Assembly (NCBI GenBank): GCA_041488095.1
Contig: JBGPOP010000007.1
Coordinates: 62,001-126,000 of the forward strand
Direction of reading: 5' to 3'
Origin: DASYPQ01 sp041488095
Lineage (GTDB): Bacteria > Planctomycetota > UBA1135 > GCA-002686595
DNA length: 64,000 bases
Below the pieces are notes generated by a model. It did no database searches. It saw only the letters and a program-made list of their open reading frames with translations, and was not told the DNA's origin. Positions 45,001-52,707 of the stretch are shown here, in pieces. A program made the position numbers and the translations under genes. Positions within the stretch are counted from its first letter, which is position 1; the number at the start of each line of letters is the position of its first letter.

Positions 45001-45198
45001 CCGATAGTCGTCGCCCCAGGGCGGGAGCTGGCGCAAGCGCCCGTGCACCCACTGCGCAGGAGCCGGCGCGGCTCCCGTGGGAGGGGGCACCTCGCCTCCC
45101 GTGCGGCTGCACGCGAGCGGGAGGACGACGGCCGCACCGAGCCCGGCGCGCCAGCGCATTCCGCGCCTTCGATCGGGCTGGCGGGCCGCCGCGGTCAT
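42016..45198 (-). CDS. FG-GAP/ASPIC-UnbV lipoprotein with thioredoxin-like C-terminus
   Basis: A 1060-aa exported lipoprotein; the lipobox is LPLAC after an Arg-rich N-region. The first 260 residues are unrecognised. From about 300 to 720 there are at least seven Ca-binding FG-GAP loops (DVDGDGLEDLY, DLDNDGDEDV, DPDGDGDLDLY, DFDEDGDVDLY, DVDRDGHVDLF, DLQNDGWPDLY, DWDDDGRVDLW) of a propeller. An ASPIC/UnbV domain follows (GARAVVEAGGTRLSQTV, HWPGGATETF). The last 200 residues look thioredoxin-like (FLVWVGLASDAASRYTLQAL) but lack CxxC. Planctomycetes carry many ASPIC proteins of unknown function. The ATG overlaps the preceding stop. Confidence 0.85.
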   Translation of the reverse strand: MTAAARQPDRRRGMRWRAGLGAAVVLPLACSRTGGEVPPPTGAAPAPAQWVHGRLRQLPPWGDDYRRWRDPIAGGWTSEAWARRIEKDLPGRISAALAADGHGLEEILSEDFAGATALWPASLETVFDDGDLSVRRGRALDPGLHPRAELADLVRAWKASLREVTDLRVDVAIDGLDLHGGDRFETRIRLRVSGAAGPGSLQQNLRWKAEWAAPAKTEPPGSGARSAPRLVRQALESCEEVRARVRPFAELTRAVLSPCEGFDEEILRGSEDYHLHQDRLSGQPFLGMHGLAVGDVDGDGLEDLYLPQPGGQPNRLLLHQPDGTLRDAARAAGLDILDNCGPALILDLDNDGDEDVAVAAGPHILIGWNDGKGHFTEHTVLEGPDLPEITSLSAADPDGDGDLDLYACRYVQGGIAHGVPTPYWNADNGARNLYWRNEGGHRFVEAAKEVGLDVHANRFSLALIWEDFDEDGDVDLYVVNDFGKNCLYRNDGGKFTDVAEPNGVDDPAAGMGATCADVDRDGHVDLFVTNMDSPAGSRIAAQPQFMREHSEDRPHYVRHARGNTLLLNDGHGTFRDATEEAGVAPGGWAWGGMFFDLQNDGWPDLYVPNGFETNRDEDDLCGFFWRCVIARSPAAPPAPQDYVDAWDAIQHLTLFEGCSWNGRERNYAYLNLGGARFAEVSSALGVDFIDDARLVAPMDWDDDGRVDLWIRNRTGPRLRFLRNVDPSAGHWIALDLVGTTCNRDAIGARAVVEAGGTRLSQTVYAAQGFMCAPSRRLHFGLSQARKAERIEVHWPGGATETFADVPADARYRIVQGKASIERVSPRTHPALASRASEPVHVEPRDVTRIVLYERLPAGALELPAFAKLAENAETERRVADLQGRPFLVWVGLASDAASRYTLQALASQKKALDAIGAPLIALEAGDPAGEAEARELFEKLGVGVLAGRADKRFLRALEVYLVEILGPFERLADPVTLLFDRVGQLTVVYSGVPRVEEVLADVAAARDLDPATRTTEPLLHGRWAQPLSRNLEGVAQIFDVLGDAEIARYYHGLARARSGR

Positions 45199-46901
45199 GG
45201 CTCCTCACCGTACCATTGCCACAACAGGCAATTGAGCGCGGGCCGGACGCGCGGATCGGCGATGCGCAGCGTCACGCGCTTGAGGCGCGGAGCGACGGTC
45301 GCCGCCGGCCCCTGGTGCACGAGCAGGTTGGCGGCGTAGAGCACCTCGAGCGGCGTCGAACGCTCGTCCTCCGTGATCCGCAGCAGGAACGCGCGGCTCT
45401 CGTCGTCCTTGTCGTAGGTGCCCGCCATCGCGATGTCGACCCGCCGTGCCGGGTCGACCTCGTCGGCCCAGCGCTCGCGCAGCCAGGCGCGACCGACGGG
45501 TCCGGTGTTGCCCGCCTGCATCAGGTACCACCGATACGCGGGCAGCTGCTCGATGTCGCCGGAAGCCGTCTGCGCGCGCTCGAAGAGCGCCCGCGCGGCA
45601 TCCGCCAGCGGCACCTGCGCGATCGCCCGGTCGAGGGTCGACACCTCGACGCGGACGGGCTGGATCTGGCCCGAGCGCAGGCGTTCCAGCCGGTCCAGCG
45701 CGCGCGCGGCCAGAGCCGTGTCCTTGGCCCAGGCCGCGCGCAGGACCGAGATGCCGTACTCGAGGTCGCTCCGGTTTCCCTCGAGCAGCAGCAGCCCCTG
45801 GTCGCGGGCCTCGGCGTCGCCGCGCTCGGCCAGCACGGCCAGGCACGCGATGCGCACCGATCGCGCCCGGTCGTCCGTTCCCTTGCGCAGCCAACCCGTG
45901 GTTTCCTGGGAGGGCGGCAGCGCCGCGACCGCGCGTGCAACGAGAGCGCGGAGAGCCTCGTCGCGGTCCTCCCACAAGAGCGGGGCGATCTCGCGCGTCA
46001 GTCCGACCCGTTCGAGGGCGCGCGCTACGAGCGAGCGGAGGGTGGGGTTCTCGTCCTTGAGGGCCGCGCGCAGCTCGGCCAGCGTCTCCGCGTCCCCGGC
46101 CCGCGCGACCGCCGCGGCCAGGTAGAAGCGCAGGTCCCCCTCGCTGTGAGGATAGATCTCTCGAAAGCGCGCCAGGATCTCGGGCCGGGAGGTGTCGCAC
46201 ACGCGCTCGGCCGCACCGATCCACAGGCTCGCACGCTGGCGCGGGCCCGCCAGCCAGGCGACGAAGTCGTCCTCGAACCGCATTCGATCGGCGGTCTCGA
46301 GGGCTCCACCGATCGCGGTCAGCGCGTCGGAGGACGCGATCGGCACGAGCGCCATCAGGCGGTCGTAATCCTCCGGCGCGGCGTGACGGGCGAGGCCGCG
46401 CACGGCCTCCATCCGCACCGTTTCCTCCGGCTGCCCGAGCGCGGCGACGAGAAGATCCCGGCCGGCATGCGTCTCCATCGCGCCGACCACGGAGAGAGCG
46501 TTCAAGAGGTGCTGTGCGCCCTGGGGATCGGAGCGCTCGCGATCGCAGAAACGCCGCAGCTCCGGCAGCGCCGCCTCCCCCATCTGCGCGAGCTCCGTCT
46601 TGGCCTGGCGCAGCGGATCGAGCTGGCCGTGCGCGAGCTTCGAGACCAGGACCGCCACGGGATCGCCGGTGTCGGCCAGGAAGGCTTCCGGATGCGGGCA
46701 GGGCGCGAGCAGCCAGGCGATGCGGTCGTCGGAGGCGAGGTCGCGTGCGCGTCCCTCGGCCGCCCCGGGCGAGCTCGAGGGGAAAGGCGTCTTGCCAACC
46801 GGATCATGGGATCGCCCGCAGGCCGAGGCGCACGCGAGGAGGAGGAGCCCGGCCGTATCGAGCCCGGCGCCGTGGCGCCGGCCGCCGCTCCGCGCGGTCA
46901 T
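45195..46901 (-). CDS. HEAT-repeat lipoprotein
   Basis: A 568-aa protein whose N-terminus (GLLLLACASACGRS) has a lipobox ending ASAC. The rest is HEAT-type helical repeats (VRMEAVRGLARHAAPEDYD, LAAAVARAGDAETLAELRAA, TLRSLVARALERVGLTREIA). It probably forms an envelope-bound scaffold. The ATG overlaps the TolC-like stop and its stop overlaps the FG-GAP lipoprotein start, so all three envelope proteins are coupled. Confidence 0.82.
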   Translation of the reverse strand: MTARSGGRRHGAGLDTAGLLLLACASACGRSHDPVGKTPFPSSSPGAAEGRARDLASDDRIAWLLAPCPHPEAFLADTGDPVAVLVSKLAHGQLDPLRQAKTELAQMGEAALPELRRFCDRERSDPQGAQHLLNALSVVGAMETHAGRDLLVAALGQPEETVRMEAVRGLARHAAPEDYDRLMALVPIASSDALTAIGGALETADRMRFEDDFVAWLAGPRQRASLWIGAAERVCDTSRPEILARFREIYPHSEGDLRFYLAAAVARAGDAETLAELRAALKDENPTLRSLVARALERVGLTREIAPLLWEDRDEALRALVARAVAALPPSQETTGWLRKGTDDRARSVRIACLAVLAERGDAEARDQGLLLLEGNRSDLEYGISVLRAAWAKDTALAARALDRLERLRSGQIQPVRVEVSTLDRAIAQVPLADAARALFERAQTASGDIEQLPAYRWYLMQAGNTGPVGRAWLRERWADEVDPARRVDIAMAGTYDKDDESRAFLLRITEDERSTPLEVLYAANLLVHQGPAATVAPRLKRVTLRIADPRVRPALNCLLWQWYGEEP

Positions 46902-48472
46902 CTGTGCAGGCCCTCGCCGATCAGGCCCTGGGCCGAGGCCAGCGCGGCGAGAGCCTTGGCGTAGCCCGCCCGTGCATTGCGCTCCGACGTCAGCGCCTGG
47001 GCGAGGTCCTGCTGGAAGCTCAGCACCTGGAAGTTCGTCGAGATCCCCTCCTGGTGCCGCTTCTCCTCGGCCTCGAGCTGTCGCCGCGCGAGGTCGAGGC
47101 TCTTGCGCGCCGCGCGCACCGCCTCCGCCTGGTAGACGAGCTGGCGCAGCGACTCGCGGACCTCGGCGGCCACGCTCGTCTCGATCTCGTCGTAGGAGAG
47201 GATCGCCGCGCGCAGGCTGGCCCAGGCCGAGCGCTCGGCCCCGCTCGCGGTGCGGTTTCCGAGCGGATAGCTGAAGGTCAACGTGGCCTCATAGGTCGGG
47301 AAGTCGTACCTCCCGGCCTCGTCGAAGGCGCTCGCCGCGTCGCCCGAGAACCCCTTGCCGATCGCGGTGAGGGCCAGGTCGAGGCCGGGGCGCTTCTCGG
47401 ACGAACGCTCGGCGTGAGCGAGCTTCTGGGCCTCGATCCGGAGCTTCTGCTGGCGCAGCTCGGGCCTGTGCTCGAGCGCGGTCTCGAGCGCGCCGTTCCA
47501 GGCCGGGGCCGCCGAAGCGGAGGCTTCCTCCGGCAGCTGGGTGCTCGGGATCAACGCCGTCTCCCAGCTGGCCGGGTCCGCGCCCGGGAAGATCAGCCGC
47601 CGCAGGGCGTCGGCGCGCGCGCGGACGAGCACATCGGCGGCGAGCAGCTTCTCCTCGCGCGTCGCCACCGTGGTCTCGGCCGCGACCACGTCGATCGGCG
47701 TCCCGACCCCCGCGTCGAGGCGGCGCCGGTCCTGATCGAGCTGCGCGCGCGCCAGCTGGAGGCTCGATTCGGCGACCTCCAGATCCGCGCGCGCGGCGAC
47801 GAGGTCCCAGTAGGCGGTGCTCACGTCGAGCAGGAGCTTGTGGCGCACCTGGCGCCCGTGCTCGAGCTGCTGCCTCCAGGCCATGTCGGAGAGGGTCTGC
47901 TGTGCGGTGGCGTACTGCCGCCAGGCCCCGCGCAACAAGGGCTGCACATAGGACAGGGACACGACGTCGGTCGTCGAGGTCGACAGGGCCGAGAAGGTGT
48001 TGTCGGTCTTCGTGTTCGCGGTGTCGAAGTGGGCCCTGAACGTGCCGCCGGTGCTCACCGGGCGCGCGAGGTCGACTGCGAGGCTCTGGGTGTTCGTCAT
48101 CGAGCCGCTGAAGATGCTGTTGGACTTGAATTGGTTGTCGGTGACGCCTGCGGTCGTCGAAAGCCGCCAGTCGAAGGCGCCCCAGCTCCCCTTCGACGCG
48201 TACAGAGCGGCTTCGCTGGAGAGGTCCTCGACCTTGAGGCCGAGATCGTTCTGGAGCGCGAGCTCCAGCGCGCCGTCCAGGGTGAGCTCGAGACCTCGAC
48301 CGAGGCCGAAGAGCGGCTGCTGGGACGGCCGCTCCTGCGGCTCCGCCGGTCCCTGCGCCCGGCCGTGCAGCGCGGCGCAGGGGAGGGAGAGCAGCGCCGC
48401 GGTCGCCGCGGCCGGAATGCGCCTTCGCAGCATGGGGCCGAGAGGATAGAGAACCGGGTGCGCGGTGGCCAT
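46898..48472 (-). CDS. TolC-family outer membrane channel
   Basis: A 524-aa outer membrane efflux protein. After a signal-like segment (IPAAATAALLSLPCAAL) there are two OEP repeats with long heptad helices, for example STAYWDLVAARADLEVAESS and VYQAEAVRAARKSLDLARRQ. The motifs SYVQPLLRG and TLTFSYPLGNRTA are typical of the beta-strand parts. No periplasmic adaptor or inner membrane pump is adjacent. An internal ATG 13 codons later is an alternative start. It lies one base after tsaE. Confidence 0.9.
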   Translation of the reverse strand: MATAHPVLYPLGPMLRRRIPAAATAALLSLPCAALHGRAQGPAEPQERPSQQPLFGLGRGLELTLDGALELALQNDLGLKVEDLSSEAALYASKGSWGAFDWRLSTTAGVTDNQFKSNSIFSGSMTNTQSLAVDLARPVSTGGTFRAHFDTANTKTDNTFSALSTSTTDVVSLSYVQPLLRGAWRQYATAQQTLSDMAWRQQLEHGRQVRHKLLLDVSTAYWDLVAARADLEVAESSLQLARAQLDQDRRRLDAGVGTPIDVVAAETTVATREEKLLAADVLVRARADALRRLIFPGADPASWETALIPSTQLPEEASASAAPAWNGALETALEHRPELRQQKLRIEAQKLAHAERSSEKRPGLDLALTAIGKGFSGDAASAFDEAGRYDFPTYEATLTFSYPLGNRTASGAERSAWASLRAAILSYDEIETSVAAEVRESLRQLVYQAEAVRAARKSLDLARRQLEAEEKRHQEGISTNFQVLSFQQDLAQALTSERNARAGYAKALAALASAQGLIGEGLHR

Positions 48473-48473
48473 C

Positions 48474-48983
48474 CTAGCTCGCCTCTTCCAGGCCCGGCGG
48501 CGGTTCGAGGTCGCGCACGATCTCGCCGAGGCGCGCCGCGTCCTCCCCCTCGCCCTCGATGGAGAGCGCGAGGCGGCGATCGGTCGCGCCGGCGTGCTCG
48601 AGCAGGATCCATAGCAAGGGTCGCGGGAGGACCTCTCTCACCCGACCCGCCCACTCGACCGCGGCGACGCCGCCCTCGTGCATCCACTCCAGCCCACCGT
48701 CGAGGAGGAGCGCACGCTCGCGGCCCTCCATGTAGGCGTCGAAGTGGTGGAGGTCGAGGCGGCCGGAGTAGCTCTGCAGGAGCGCATAGGTGGGGCTCGT
48801 CACCGGGTCGCTGACGCCGAGTCCGGCGGCCAGGCCCTGCACGAGGCAGGTCTTGCCGGTGCCGAGGTCGCCGTCGAGAGCAATCACCGTTCCCGGCGGC
48901 ACCGCGCGGCCCAGCGCCGCGCCGAGCGCCCGCGTGGCGAGCGGCGAGCGCGAGAGGAACGTGCGCCCCCGCTCAGCCGCCAT
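48474..48983 (-). CDS. tsaE: tRNA threonylcarbamoyladenosine biosynthesis ATPase TsaE
   Basis: Small P-loop ATPase needed for t6A37 in ANN-decoding tRNAs. It has the Walker A GDLGTGKT, VTSPTYALLQSYSG, LHHFDAYM and AAVEWAGRV of the family. The ATG at 48983 gives 169 aa; a GTG at 48995 would add four residues. It overlaps the thiL end by 11 bases. Confidence 0.93.
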   Translation of the reverse strand: MAAERGRTFLSRSPLATRALGAALGRAVPPGTVIALDGDLGTGKTCLVQGLAAGLGVSDPVTSPTYALLQSYSGRLDLHHFDAYMEGRERALLLDGGLEWMHEGGVAAVEWAGRVREVLPRPLLWILLEHAGATDRRLALSIEGEGEDAARLGEIVRDLEPPPGLEEAS

Positions 48984-49887
48984 GCTTCCATCCACCTTCG
49001 GAGGGCTTCCAGCGGCGCGTCTGGCCGGAGGATCTCCCGACCCACAGGCCCGATCCCGCGCTCACGCGGCCGATGACCGCGAGCCCCGGGCAACACCGGC
49101 GCGCCGCGCCGAGGCGGCTGCGCGCGAGCGTGGCGATCAGCTCGTGGTCCTCGCCGTCGTGCAGCGCGTGCCACACCGGATCGCGACCGCTGCGGCGCGC
49201 GAGGATCTCGGCATCGGCGTGGACCGGCACGCGCGAGAGGTCGAGGTCGATGCGCACTTCCGCGAGGCGCGCGAGGCGGTGGAGGTCCCAGGCGAGGCCG
49301 TCGCTGACGTCCATCATCGCGGTCGCGCCCCGGGCGTAGAGGCATTCGCCCTCGACGAGACGCGGCCGGATGCAGAGGTGCCGGCCGAGGAGACTGCCCC
49401 CGACGGGACCGGTGAGGACGACGATCTGCCCCGCCTGCGCGCGGTCGCGCCCCGGCGGCCGGGCCCGTCCGGCGAAGTCGCCGAGGGCCGCGACCGTGAT
49501 CCCGGCTGGCCCGCGCGCGCACGCGAGATCGCCGCCCACCAGGTCCGCTCCGCACTCCCGCGCCATCGAGCGCGCTCCTGCGAGGACCTCCTGGATCCAT
49601 TTCGAGGATCGACCCGGCGGAGCGCACAGCGCCAGCAGGATCGCCCGCGGCCGGGCGGCGGTCGCCGCGAGGTCCGACAGCGCCCGCGCGGCGGCCTTGC
49701 GGCCGACCAGGCGCGGCTTCGTTCCGGCGACGAAGTGCACCCCCTCGAGGGTCTGGTCGACGCACACGACGGGCCGCCCGCGGAGCCCAGCCAGCACGGC
49801 GGCGTCGTGACCGCGGCTGCCGCGGAGACCGCGCGGGGTCTCGAGCGAGAGCAGCCAGCGGTGGATCCGGTCCTCGCTCCAGGTCAC
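48973..49887 (-). CDS. thiL: thiamine-monophosphate kinase
   Basis: Makes thiamine diphosphate from thiamine phosphate. The 304 aa include GSRGHDAAVLAG, CVDQTLEGVHF, GRKAAARALSDLAATAARPR, GGDLACARGP, MDVSDGLAWDLHRLA and the late GEDHEL, in the family order. The GTG at 49887 is chosen because it leads straight into the first conserved helix. TACGAT lies six bases before it and may be a -10 box of a near-leaderless transcript. The thiE gene ends 67 bases upstream. Confidence 0.93.
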   Translation of the reverse strand: MTWSEDRIHRWLLSLETPRGLRGSRGHDAAVLAGLRGRPVVCVDQTLEGVHFVAGTKPRLVGRKAAARALSDLAATAARPRAILLALCAPPGRSSKWIQEVLAGARSMARECGADLVGGDLACARGPAGITVAALGDFAGRARPPGRDRAQAGQIVVLTGPVGGSLLGRHLCIRPRLVEGECLYARGATAMMDVSDGLAWDLHRLARLAEVRIDLDLSRVPVHADAEILARRSGRDPVWHALHDGEDHELIATLARSRLGAARRCCPGLAVIGRVSAGSGLWVGRSSGQTRRWKPSEGGWKHGG

Positions 49888-49893
49888 GCAGGC

Positions 49894-49899
49894 ATCGTA
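49894..49899 (-). promoter_or_regulatory. possible -10 element of thiL
   Basis: TACGAT on the minus strand, six bases before the thiL GTG. If used, the transcript would start at or near the start codon. No clear -35 box is seen. Confidence 0.3.
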
Positions 49900-49901
49900 G
49901 T

Positions 49902-49920
49902 GGCGGGATGGTTTCCCGCC
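49902..49920 (-). terminator. hairpin between thiE and thiL
   Basis: A perfect seven-base stem GGCGGGA/TCCCGCC with a five-base loop in the 67-base gap. There is no U tract, so termination is uncertain. It would fit the end of the uvrA-to-thiE transcript ahead of a thiL promoter, or an attenuator. Confidence 0.35.
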
Positions 49921-49954
49921 CAGGGCGATCGCGGACACACCGTCCCTCCCTCGG

Positions 49955-50590
49955 CTAGTTGCGATCACGACCCAGCGCCAGCAGGTAAGCCGCGCAGGCG
50001 CCGGCCGGGTCGCGCGTCGGAAGGAGCCCCGACAAGACGGCGATCCCGGCGCATCCCGCCACGAGAGAAGCGCGTGCGTGCTCGGGGCGCAGGCCGCCGA
50101 TCGCCCAGACCGGCACCGGGCTGCGCTCCACAGCGGAGGAGAGACCCTCGAAACCGATAGGAGCCCGGATCCCGCGCTTCGACGGCGTGTCGAGCACCGG
50201 GCCGAAGAAGAGGTAGTCGGCCGCGGCCCACGGCCCGATGTCGTCCCCCTCGTGCGCGGAGAAGCCGATCGCGACCTCCTCCGCCAGGATCTTCCGCGCC
50301 TCGCGCGGCGCGAGCGAGCGGAAGCCCAGATGAACGGAGTCCGCCCCGCAGGCCTTCGCGAGGTGCACGCGGTCGTGGATCCCGAGCCAGCCATCCTTCG
50401 GGAGCAGCGCGCGCACCTCGCGCGCGAGATCGAGCAGCGCGCGGTCCCCCATCGCGGGCTCGCGCACGAGGATCGCGCGCAGGCCGGTCCCGACCGCCTT
50501 CCGGGCGTGCTCCAGGAACCTGCGCGTGCTCGCGGGCGCGAGGTCGCCGGGCGAGAGCGCCACGAGCGGCGGCGGCAGCCTCCGGGTCAT
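49955..50590 (-). CDS. thiE: thiamine phosphate synthase
   Basis: Couples the pyrimidine and thiazole halves of thiamine. The 211-aa TIM barrel shows LRAILVREPAMGDRAL, HDRVHLAKACGADSVHLGF (typical ThiE reads D-x-A-DGVHLG), AADYLFFGPVLDTPSKRG, VWAIGG and GCAGIAVLSGLL. The ATG overlaps the stop of the helicase-associated gene, tying a vitamin gene to a repair module. The following gene is thiL. Confidence 0.9.
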   Translation of the reverse strand: MTRRLPPPLVALSPGDLAPASTRRFLEHARKAVGTGLRAILVREPAMGDRALLDLAREVRALLPKDGWLGIHDRVHLAKACGADSVHLGFRSLAPREARKILAEEVAIGFSAHEGDDIGPWAAADYLFFGPVLDTPSKRGIRAPIGFEGLSSAVERSPVPVWAIGGLRPEHARASLVAGCAGIAVLSGLLPTRDPAGACAAYLLALGRDRN

Positions 50591-52707
50591 TCCTCGAGCT
50601 CGACGAGGTACCCGAGCTCGCGCAAGAGCGACTGCATCCGCCGCGGCGTCCCGTGCTGCCGGAGCTTCGCGGTCCTCTCGTCGATCACCGCCGCGAGCAT
50701 GGGCTTGACGCCGGGGTCCTGCTGGAAGCGCCGCGCGACCTCCGGATCCTCGGCGCGCACGATGTAGTCGGCCGAGAGCCGCAGGAGACCCGCCTGCGCG
50801 GCCCAGTCCCGGATCGAGTACAGGACGTTCTGCGGCACCGGCGTGCGCGAGTGGTTCTCGAGCGTGCCCACCATGCGCTTCAGGAACATTCCCTCCGAGA
50901 GGGCCCGGTGCACCGTGCGCTCGGTGATGCGGAAGTGGAGCAGGCTCTCGAGCTTCTCCCGCGCGCAGAAGCGGTCGAGATCGTGGATCAGCTCCCCGTC
51001 GTCGCCGGTCGGGAACAGCACCACCTCGAAGTCGGGCGTGACGACGAGGCTCCCCGTCCTCGGCTCGGTTTCCGGCGCCCCGTCGACGACTCCGATGAGC
51101 CGCGCACCGATCCGCGTCAGGCGCAGCGCGACCGGCCGCCCGGCGCGGTCGTAGCCGAGGTCGACGATCCCGAGCAGGTGCAGCCTCTGGCGCACCCACC
51201 CGGCCAGGTTCCAGGCCAGGCGCTGGACGTCCTCCATCGGCGCGTAGGCGCCGGACTGGAAGCGGCTCGCGAAACACTCCTCGACCGACAGCTCGTCGAG
51301 GCTCGACAGGTAGGTGTTGCGCGCCAGGAACGGCACGTACATGAGGTCGTACCAGACCAGCGGCTCGACGCGCTTCAGGATCCGCACGAGGATCTTCCGC
51401 ATCCGCACCTGGTGGTAGGGCTCGCCCGGCAGCCCGCGCTCCTCGATGGAGTACTCGAGCAGGGCCCGCAGCTTGGCCTCCAGCTCGTGCGGCTCCCACT
51501 CGCGACCGACGGCGGTCAGGGCGAAGGTCCGCTCGCCGGTCGAATCGATCAGCCGCGCGTGCCGCGCGAAGCCGTAGATGAACGTCAGAACGGCCTCGCG
51601 GGAAAGCTCGCGGCCGGGGTTCGGGATCAGCTCCTCCTGGATGCGCTTCTCCGTCGTCTTGAAGATGTCGCCGCGCACGGTGAAGCGCACGTCGTGATCG
51701 AGGATGAAGCCGATGAAGCGCGAGAGGTTCGAAGCCAGATCGACGCCGTGCTCGGATTCCTCGTGCGGGCGGTCGGGATCGCCCGGGACCGCCACCCGTC
51801 GCAGCCAGGCCAGCGCCACCTCGTTGAAGACGATCAACGTCTCGTCGTTGTGGTGGATGCCGTATCGGCCGAGCTCGACGCGCTCGACCGTTCCGAGCAA
51901 CGACTCCTCGAGCACCGTCCGCCAGCGCCGCCCGTCCCAGGCCAGGCCGGTCTCGAGGCGTTCGAAGAGCGCGCGGGGCAGGATGCCGCCGAACTCGACC
52001 ACGGTCTTCTCGACGAGCGCGCGCAGCCCGGGCTCGAGGCGCTCGACGCGCGCGACGGCCGCGGCTTCGTTGCTGTACATCTTGTACAGCTCGCGCAGGC
52101 GCGAGGGCGGCGTGCGCAACGAGCGCGAGGGATCCTCGTAGCGGCGGTCGAGGTGCCCGCGCAGGGTGAACAGATCGAAGACCCCGCGCCTCTTCGCGCG
52201 GCGTTGACGCAGGATCGCGTCGCCGAGATCGACCGGCACGGCCCAGGCGCGTGCGCCGCGGTCCTCGCCCGCGGAACCCCGCCCCTCGACGAGCAGGCCG
52301 TGGCGCGCGAGCATCGACAGGCCTGCCTCCAGGTCGTAGCGCGAGAGGTAGGCGAGGCTCCTCGAGTTCAGGAGATCGAGCCGGGTCGCCTGGTACCGCG
52401 CCGAGGCGAGGTGCAGGTCGAGGATCGCGGAGAGCCGCTTGCCGAGGGACACGGCGCGCGCCTCGACGAGCGCCGGGTCGGACATCCACTCCAGGACCTG
52501 GGCCCGGATCGCCGCCCCGTCCTCGGGCATCCGCGAGCCGCCCTTCCCCGACCAGAAGCGGAACAGCTCCGGGAGATCCGTCTCGGCGATCGCCGCGACC
52601 GCATCGCGCGCATGCGGCCGAGTCGGGCGCCGCGCGGGAACCGGGCCGTCGCGCTCCGGCTCGGGGAGCGGAGTGCCGTTGTATCGCCGCGGATCGGGGG
52701 TGCTCAT
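50587..52707 (-). CDS. helicase-associated protein paired with XPB
   Basis: A 706-aa protein without ATPase motifs. The C-terminal 200 residues contain a domain of the helicase-conserved C-terminal type (GSLVVTPDFEVVLFPTGDDG, then FRITERTVHRALSEGMFLKR and VPQNVLYSIRDWAAQAGLLR). The same kind of unit stands at the N-terminus of the adjacent XPB helicase. From memory, mycobacteria have a comparable protein beside their XPB. The rest has helical and winged-helix-like stretches. Its ATG overlaps the XPB stop, suggesting 1:1 production and a complex. The role is inferred as DNA binding or helicase regulation. Confidence 0.75.
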   Translation of the reverse strand: MSTPDPRRYNGTPLPEPERDGPVPARRPTRPHARDAVAAIAETDLPELFRFWSGKGGSRMPEDGAAIRAQVLEWMSDPALVEARAVSLGKRLSAILDLHLASARYQATRLDLLNSRSLAYLSRYDLEAGLSMLARHGLLVEGRGSAGEDRGARAWAVPVDLGDAILRQRRAKRRGVFDLFTLRGHLDRRYEDPSRSLRTPPSRLRELYKMYSNEAAAVARVERLEPGLRALVEKTVVEFGGILPRALFERLETGLAWDGRRWRTVLEESLLGTVERVELGRYGIHHNDETLIVFNEVALAWLRRVAVPGDPDRPHEESEHGVDLASNLSRFIGFILDHDVRFTVRGDIFKTTEKRIQEELIPNPGRELSREAVLTFIYGFARHARLIDSTGERTFALTAVGREWEPHELEAKLRALLEYSIEERGLPGEPYHQVRMRKILVRILKRVEPLVWYDLMYVPFLARNTYLSSLDELSVEECFASRFQSGAYAPMEDVQRLAWNLAGWVRQRLHLLGIVDLGYDRAGRPVALRLTRIGARLIGVVDGAPETEPRTGSLVVTPDFEVVLFPTGDDGELIHDLDRFCAREKLESLLHFRITERTVHRALSEGMFLKRMVGTLENHSRTPVPQNVLYSIRDWAAQAGLLRLSADYIVRAEDPEVARRFQQDPGVKPMLAAVIDERTAKLRQHGTPRRMQSLLRELGYLVELEE

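Noticed and set aside
49888..49954. TPP riboswitch before thiL or thiE
   Set aside because: No THI-box sequence is present; only a simple hairpin is seen.
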